From positions 1-8,694 of the forward strand of contig JAGSHA010000118.1 of NCBI GenBank assembly GCA_023954795.1: a stretch of DNA of 8,694 bases, read 5' to 3'. Below, piece after piece: positions 5,902 to 8,694 of the stretch. The stretch comes from Oceanospirillaceae bacterium (GTDB lineage Bacteria > Pseudomonadota > Gammaproteobacteria > Pseudomonadales > Balneatricaceae). The notes under the pieces are model-generated. The model made no database searches. It was given only the letters and a program-made list of their open reading frames with translations, and had not been told where the DNA came from. Both the position numbers and the translations under genes were made by a program. The first letter of the stretch is position 1, and each line of letters starts with the position of its first letter.

Positions 5902-7341
5902 ATGAATCTGACGAAAAAACAAACCCTGTCACTCGTTATCTCGTCTCTGCTAACCGCAAATATTGCCGTAGCACAGCCAACACCTACGGTAGAATCTTCC
6001 GCCGAGGTATCTGTTGCTCTAACCGATGCAGATCAACAAACCGCTGCGGATATCGCTTTGGCTTCACAGCCAAGTATGGAAGATCCCGGCCTGAAAATTG
6101 AAGCCCTGATAGAGCAGTTTGAATCACAAGGCGTCGGCAGTAAGTTCCGCGCGCGTGCTGATCGAGGTGAGCTGTACTATACAACCGCGATAGCAACCGT
6201 AATGGTTAAACCCGAGCATCGAGACTGGGGTAACTTCCGGGTCATGGCGTATAAAGAGGCCTTACTAAAAGCACAGGCAAAGTATGTAGAATCGCTGGGA
6301 GTTTCGATCAAATCTGAAGCCGTACAAAAGCTCTTTGATGATCAATCCCAAATGCCGGAATTTACAGCTGAAGAACTACGCAGCAGCAGTAAAATGATGG
6401 AAATTCTCAACAAAGCAGTGGCCTATGCGGGGGGGGTACTGGATCAAAAGCTAGAAGAGCTTGGAATTGATCCTTCAGAGTTTAATGCGGCCCCTCCAGA
6501 AAAACGTGCACTATTGTTTGAAAGGTCTGTCTCAGAACGCACGATCGCTAAGGCTCGCCAAAGCATCGCGGGGGTCATTCCGGTCAAAACATTCGAGGCA
6601 TATGACGATCAAGGCAACCATGTCGTTGCTGTCGCTATTGTTGCCTCCAGTCGGTTCCGACAGTTTGTCGATGACATCATCAACAGCAAAGGCGATATTA
6701 CAGCCAACGCTAAAAAAGCTTCGGCACTCAGCATCTCTGAGCAACTGCGCTCAAATAAGAGTGCGCTCCTTGATGAATTTGGTATTCGTCGACTTTACGA
6801 TGAACAAGGTTACCCCGTTCTAGTCTCCTTCGGTCAATCGAGCAATCCTTATCGCGGAAGCGACTATCAAACGCTTGCTGATAACCGAGAACTGTCCTAC
6901 GCAGCGGCAAAAGGGCAGTCTTACGCCAACCTTGCCTATCTATTCAAATCCAACGCCTCATCAACCAATATTACCTCTCAGAAAGCAAAGCGTTCTACTG
7001 TTGGCATCGCGAGTAAAGACGGAGACGGAGTCACCACAACCGAAGAAGGTTCGGTCAACTTCATCCGCGCAATTGATCGTGAAATCACGGCTAAAGGCAA
7101 TGTGAACAATCTCACAGGTACTAAAGAGTTGTTTCGTTGGACGGCAAAACATCCCGTACACGGTCACGAAATCAACGGCGTCGTTTACATCTGGCATCCA
7201 AAACTGGAGCAAACTGCGCGCTCGCTGAAAAACTTTACCCCAGAGCGTACAACGGCGGTGAAGCAAACGCCCAAGCAGCCAACTAGTGTGACAGCCGGCA
7301 CAAGCAGTAGCCCGGATCGTATGAGCGCCGACGACTTTTAA
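5902..7341 (+). CDS. Periplasmic protein of unknown function, two-lobed, DUF6844/LPP20-like
   Basis: A 479-residue protein with a Sec signal (cleavage after AVA, residue 24) and no lipobox. The ribosome site TAAGGTGA (5888-5895) includes the stop codon of the previous gene, and the 11-base gap implies coupling. A low-complexity linker (25-65) precedes two similar lobes. The first has RVMAYKEALLKAQAKY (113-128), GVSIKSEA (133-140) and the strand NHVVAVAIVAS (239-249). The second has RELSYAAAKGQSY (329-341) and the strand NGVVYIWHP (425-433). The first lobe resembles the FlgT_N/LPP20 type of small alpha/beta domain and shares its GVSxxSE motif with the next gene's product. The tail from about 445 is Ser/Thr/Pro-rich and looks disordered. 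A G8 run lies at 6429-6436. DUF6844 is my best family guess from memory; the function is unknown. A structural periplasmic role is inferred from context. Confidence 0.75.
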   Translation: MNLTKKQTLSLVISSLLTANIAVAQPTPTVESSAEVSVALTDADQQTAADIALASQPSMEDPGLKIEALIEQFESQGVGSKFRARADRGELYYTTAIATVMVKPEHRDWGNFRVMAYKEALLKAQAKYVESLGVSIKSEAVQKLFDDQSQMPEFTAEELRSSSKMMEILNKAVAYAGGVLDQKLEELGIDPSEFNAAPPEKRALLFERSVSERTIAKARQSIAGVIPVKTFEAYDDQGNHVVAVAIVASSRFRQFVDDIINSKGDITANAKKASALSISEQLRSNKSALLDEFGIRRLYDEQGYPVLVSFGQSSNPYRGSDYQTLADNRELSYAAAKGQSYANLAYLFKSNASSTNITSQKAKRSTVGIASKDGDGVTTTEEGSVNFIRAIDREITAKGNVNNLTGTKELFRWTAKHPVHGHEINGVVYIWHPKLEQTARSLKNFTPERTTAVKQTPKQPTSVTAGTSSSPDRMSADDF

Positions 7342-7355
7342 CAGGAAGTAAGTAC

Positions 7356-8546
7356 ATGAATAGATGGATTCCCTTCCTTGGACTTCTTCTGCTGCTCAAC
7401 TGTGGTCTAACTACGGCAGCCGAGCAGCAAGTCAACGTCACAGGGTACGGCGCTGATCAAAAAAGAGCTATTGCAGATGGTCTCGCTCAAGCGATACGTC
7501 AAGCGAAAGGCGTCTCTGTAAGCAGCGAAGAGATGCTCCACTCAATCGCCGCACGTGTCTCTACCAGTAATAATGAAGGAGATCGAAGTTCAGCCGTAAC
7601 GGCAATTAATCAATCAGGCACGTTGTCGATGAAAACCCGTGGCATTGTATCTCGCTATGATGTCCATTCCGTTAGCATGCAGGATACGCACACGTATCAA
7701 GCAGAGATGACAGTTTACATCTCGAAATACAAAAAACCTGGCCTTGCACACGAATCCCGCCGCAAATTGGCAGTCATGCCTTTTCATTTGGACAGGCGGA
7801 GCTTTTCTCTATTAGGAGACAATACCGCGTCTTTTAAAGTGGAGGAGGAACTGCGCAATAAGCTGATTGATCAGTTTACCCAGTCCCGCCGGGTCGCCGT
7901 CCTGGATCGTGAGTTTGGTGATGAATTCGCTCAGGAAAAAGCATTATGGAATAGCACAGATGCCAATATTCAGGAGCGTGCAAAGCTGGGTAATGTGCTC
8001 GGTGTAGACTACCTTGTTGTGGGCCGGCTCACGAACGTGAACAGCCGGAAACATCAAAAAACTCTCGACCTTACCGGGGAAACACTCACAAGTTACTCTG
8101 GCACAGCTCAGCTTGATTATAAGATCATTCTCGCGGCAAGCCGTCAGGTGAAATGGTCGGATAGTATTCGAGTAAAGTTTTCTGACAAACAAATTCGCAC
8201 CATGTTAAAGCAATATGGTTCGAGTCAGTCAGGTATCACGCAGCACCTCGCCCGTGAACTCGCTCAAAAAGCACTCTCAAATATCTATCCCATGCGTGTA
8301 GTTGCCGTTAAGGGTAAAACTATCGTGCTCAACCAGGGTGGTAAAACACTGCGTAAAGGTGAACTTCTGGATGTCTTCATGATAGGTGAAGAGATGTTTG
8401 ACCCTTACACGAAAGAATCTCTGGGGAATCTCGAAGAACAAATTGCGAAGGTAAAGGTCATTCGTGTTAATGCCAAAACCACTTACGCAAAAGTGGTGGA
8501 AGGTGATGTAGAACTGGTTGAGAAAAACTCGATCGTTCGCCGTTAA
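7356..8546 (+). CDS. CsgG/HfaB-related periplasmic protein with FlgT-like ends
   Basis: A 396-residue protein, last of the operon, 14 bases after its neighbour with ribosome site AGGAAG (7343-7348). The signal peptide ends near TTAA (19-22). The early cysteine 16 follows Asn and is no lipobox, so unlike CsgG it is probably not lipidated. Three parts are visible. Residues 26-60 (VNVTGYGADQKRAIADGLAQ, then AIRQAKGVSVSSEE) match the FlgT N-domain pattern. Residues 137-295 look like a CsgG/TolB-N core, with KLAVMPF (137-143), RRVAVLDRE (178-186) and LGVDYLVVGRL (215-225), then a Thr/Ser-rich strand pair that could correspond to the CsgG membrane hairpins. Residues 311-396 form an SH3-like FlgT_C-type end (MRVVAVKGKTIVLNQGG and later VKVIRVNAKTTYAKVVEG). 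Automated annotation would probably call it CsgG, but there are no curli genes nearby. It could be a pore, a periplasmic ring subunit or an accessory factor. Confidence 0.8.
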   Translation: MNRWIPFLGLLLLLNCGLTTAAEQQVNVTGYGADQKRAIADGLAQAIRQAKGVSVSSEEMLHSIAARVSTSNNEGDRSSAVTAINQSGTLSMKTRGIVSRYDVHSVSMQDTHTYQAEMTVYISKYKKPGLAHESRRKLAVMPFHLDRRSFSLLGDNTASFKVEEELRNKLIDQFTQSRRVAVLDREFGDEFAQEKALWNSTDANIQERAKLGNVLGVDYLVVGRLTNVNSRKHQKTLDLTGETLTSYSGTAQLDYKIILAASRQVKWSDSIRVKFSDKQIRTMLKQYGSSQSGITQHLARELAQKALSNIYPMRVVAVKGKTIVLNQGGKTLRKGELLDVFMIGEEMFDPYTKESLGNLEEQIAKVKVIRVNAKTTYAKVVEGDVELVEKNSIVRR

Positions 8547-8563
8547 TATATCCTGAGTCACGC

Positions 8564-8593
8564 GGAGCCTCTGCTAAGAGGCTCCTTTTCTCT
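8564..8593 (+). terminator. Intrinsic terminator of the envelope operon
   Basis: GGAGCCTC (8564-8571) pairs perfectly with GAGGCTCC (8578-8585); T8572 and A8577 can extend the stem to 9 bp with loop GCTA. TTTTCTCT follows directly. It starts 17 bases after the stop at 8546. On the minus strand the stem is not followed by a T-run, so it should act mainly on the rightward operon and only weakly, if at all, on the convergent gene. Confidence 0.92.
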
Positions 8594-8601
8594 AAATCAC
8601 A

Positions 8602-8694
8602 TCAACGCGTAAAGTCATCCATCAGCCGGTCCTGCGCAGAGAAACGCTCCTCACCTTCTGCCGGGTGGTTCTGGGTATAACTCCCATCCGCATG
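8602..8694 (-). CDS. C-terminal end of an unrecognised convergent gene (partial)
   Basis: A minus-strand frame enters from the right edge and stops with TGA at 8604-8602, giving 30 residues with no internal stop. They read HADGSYTQNHPAEGEE and then RFSAQDRLMDDFTR. The hydrophilic, charged composition, the codon use and the position just beyond the operon terminator all fit a real convergent gene. An open frame of this length can also arise by chance. I do not recognise the protein and assign no function; most of it lies outside the window. Confidence 0.5.
   Translation of the reverse strand, partial: HADGSYTQNHPAEGEERFSAQDRLMDDFTR

Noticed and set aside
6461..6823. Plus-strand open frame of 120 codons inside the two-lobed protein gene
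   Set aside because: Out-of-frame shadow; composition is odd and the enclosing frame is continuous with good motifs.
7356..7421. Lipoprotein signal in the CsgG-related protein at cysteine 16
   Set aside because: Asn precedes the cysteine, which is not accepted at -1 of a lipobox, and a normal cleavage site follows at TTAA.
1..8694. CRISPR array, tRNA, insertion sequence, integrase or attachment site
   Set aside because: No regularly spaced repeats, cloverleaf, transposase motifs or flanking direct repeats were found on either strand.

Overview
The window looks like the chromosome of a Gram-negative gammaproteobacterium, possibly a marine or Oceanospirillales-type organism. The basis is three outer-membrane-type lipoprotein signals, a YcfL/LpoB-type gene pair as in Escherichia coli, a polar amino-acid ABC transporter, and roughly balanced base composition. 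The genus cannot be fixed from the sequence alone. I see no tRNA, rRNA, CRISPR array, transposase, integrase or phage gene.

Left third (1-2932, minus strand): an amino-acid ABC importer operon transcribed leftwards in the order ATPase (2932-2159), periplasmic binding protein (2118-1360), permease 1 (1309-617), permease 2 (620 to beyond the left edge). The gene order matches artPIQM. The binding protein carries the cysteine pair and ligand residues of the lysine/arginine/ornithine/histidine class. A hairpin lies between the binding protein and the first permease, where such operons often lower expression of the membrane subunits.

Middle (2933-3359): a 427-bp AT-rich intergenic region between divergent operons. 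It holds two good inverted repeats (3022-3041 and 3090-3134), a run of A-tracts, and close to the rightward operon a 5'-leader with two stems that have a mutually exclusive alternative pairing (3271-3317).

Right two thirds (3360-8546, plus strand): a tight five-gene operon in which every product carries an export signal. The genes are a COG3014-type lipoprotein, a YcfL-type lipoprotein, an LpoB-type lipoprotein, a two-lobed periplasmic protein resembling DUF6844 and LPP20-like proteins, and a periplasmic protein with FlgT-like ends around a CsgG/TolB-N-like middle. Gaps are 9, -1, 11 and 14 bp, and a strong intrinsic terminator follows at 8564-8593. No enzyme is evident. I infer an outer-membrane-associated assembly, secretion or ring complex of unknown function; the set of folds resembles the FlgO/FlgP/FlgT group of the flagellar H-ring. 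This is the part most likely to be an undescribed system.

Right edge (8602-8694, minus strand): the last 30 codons of a convergent gene whose product I do not recognise.
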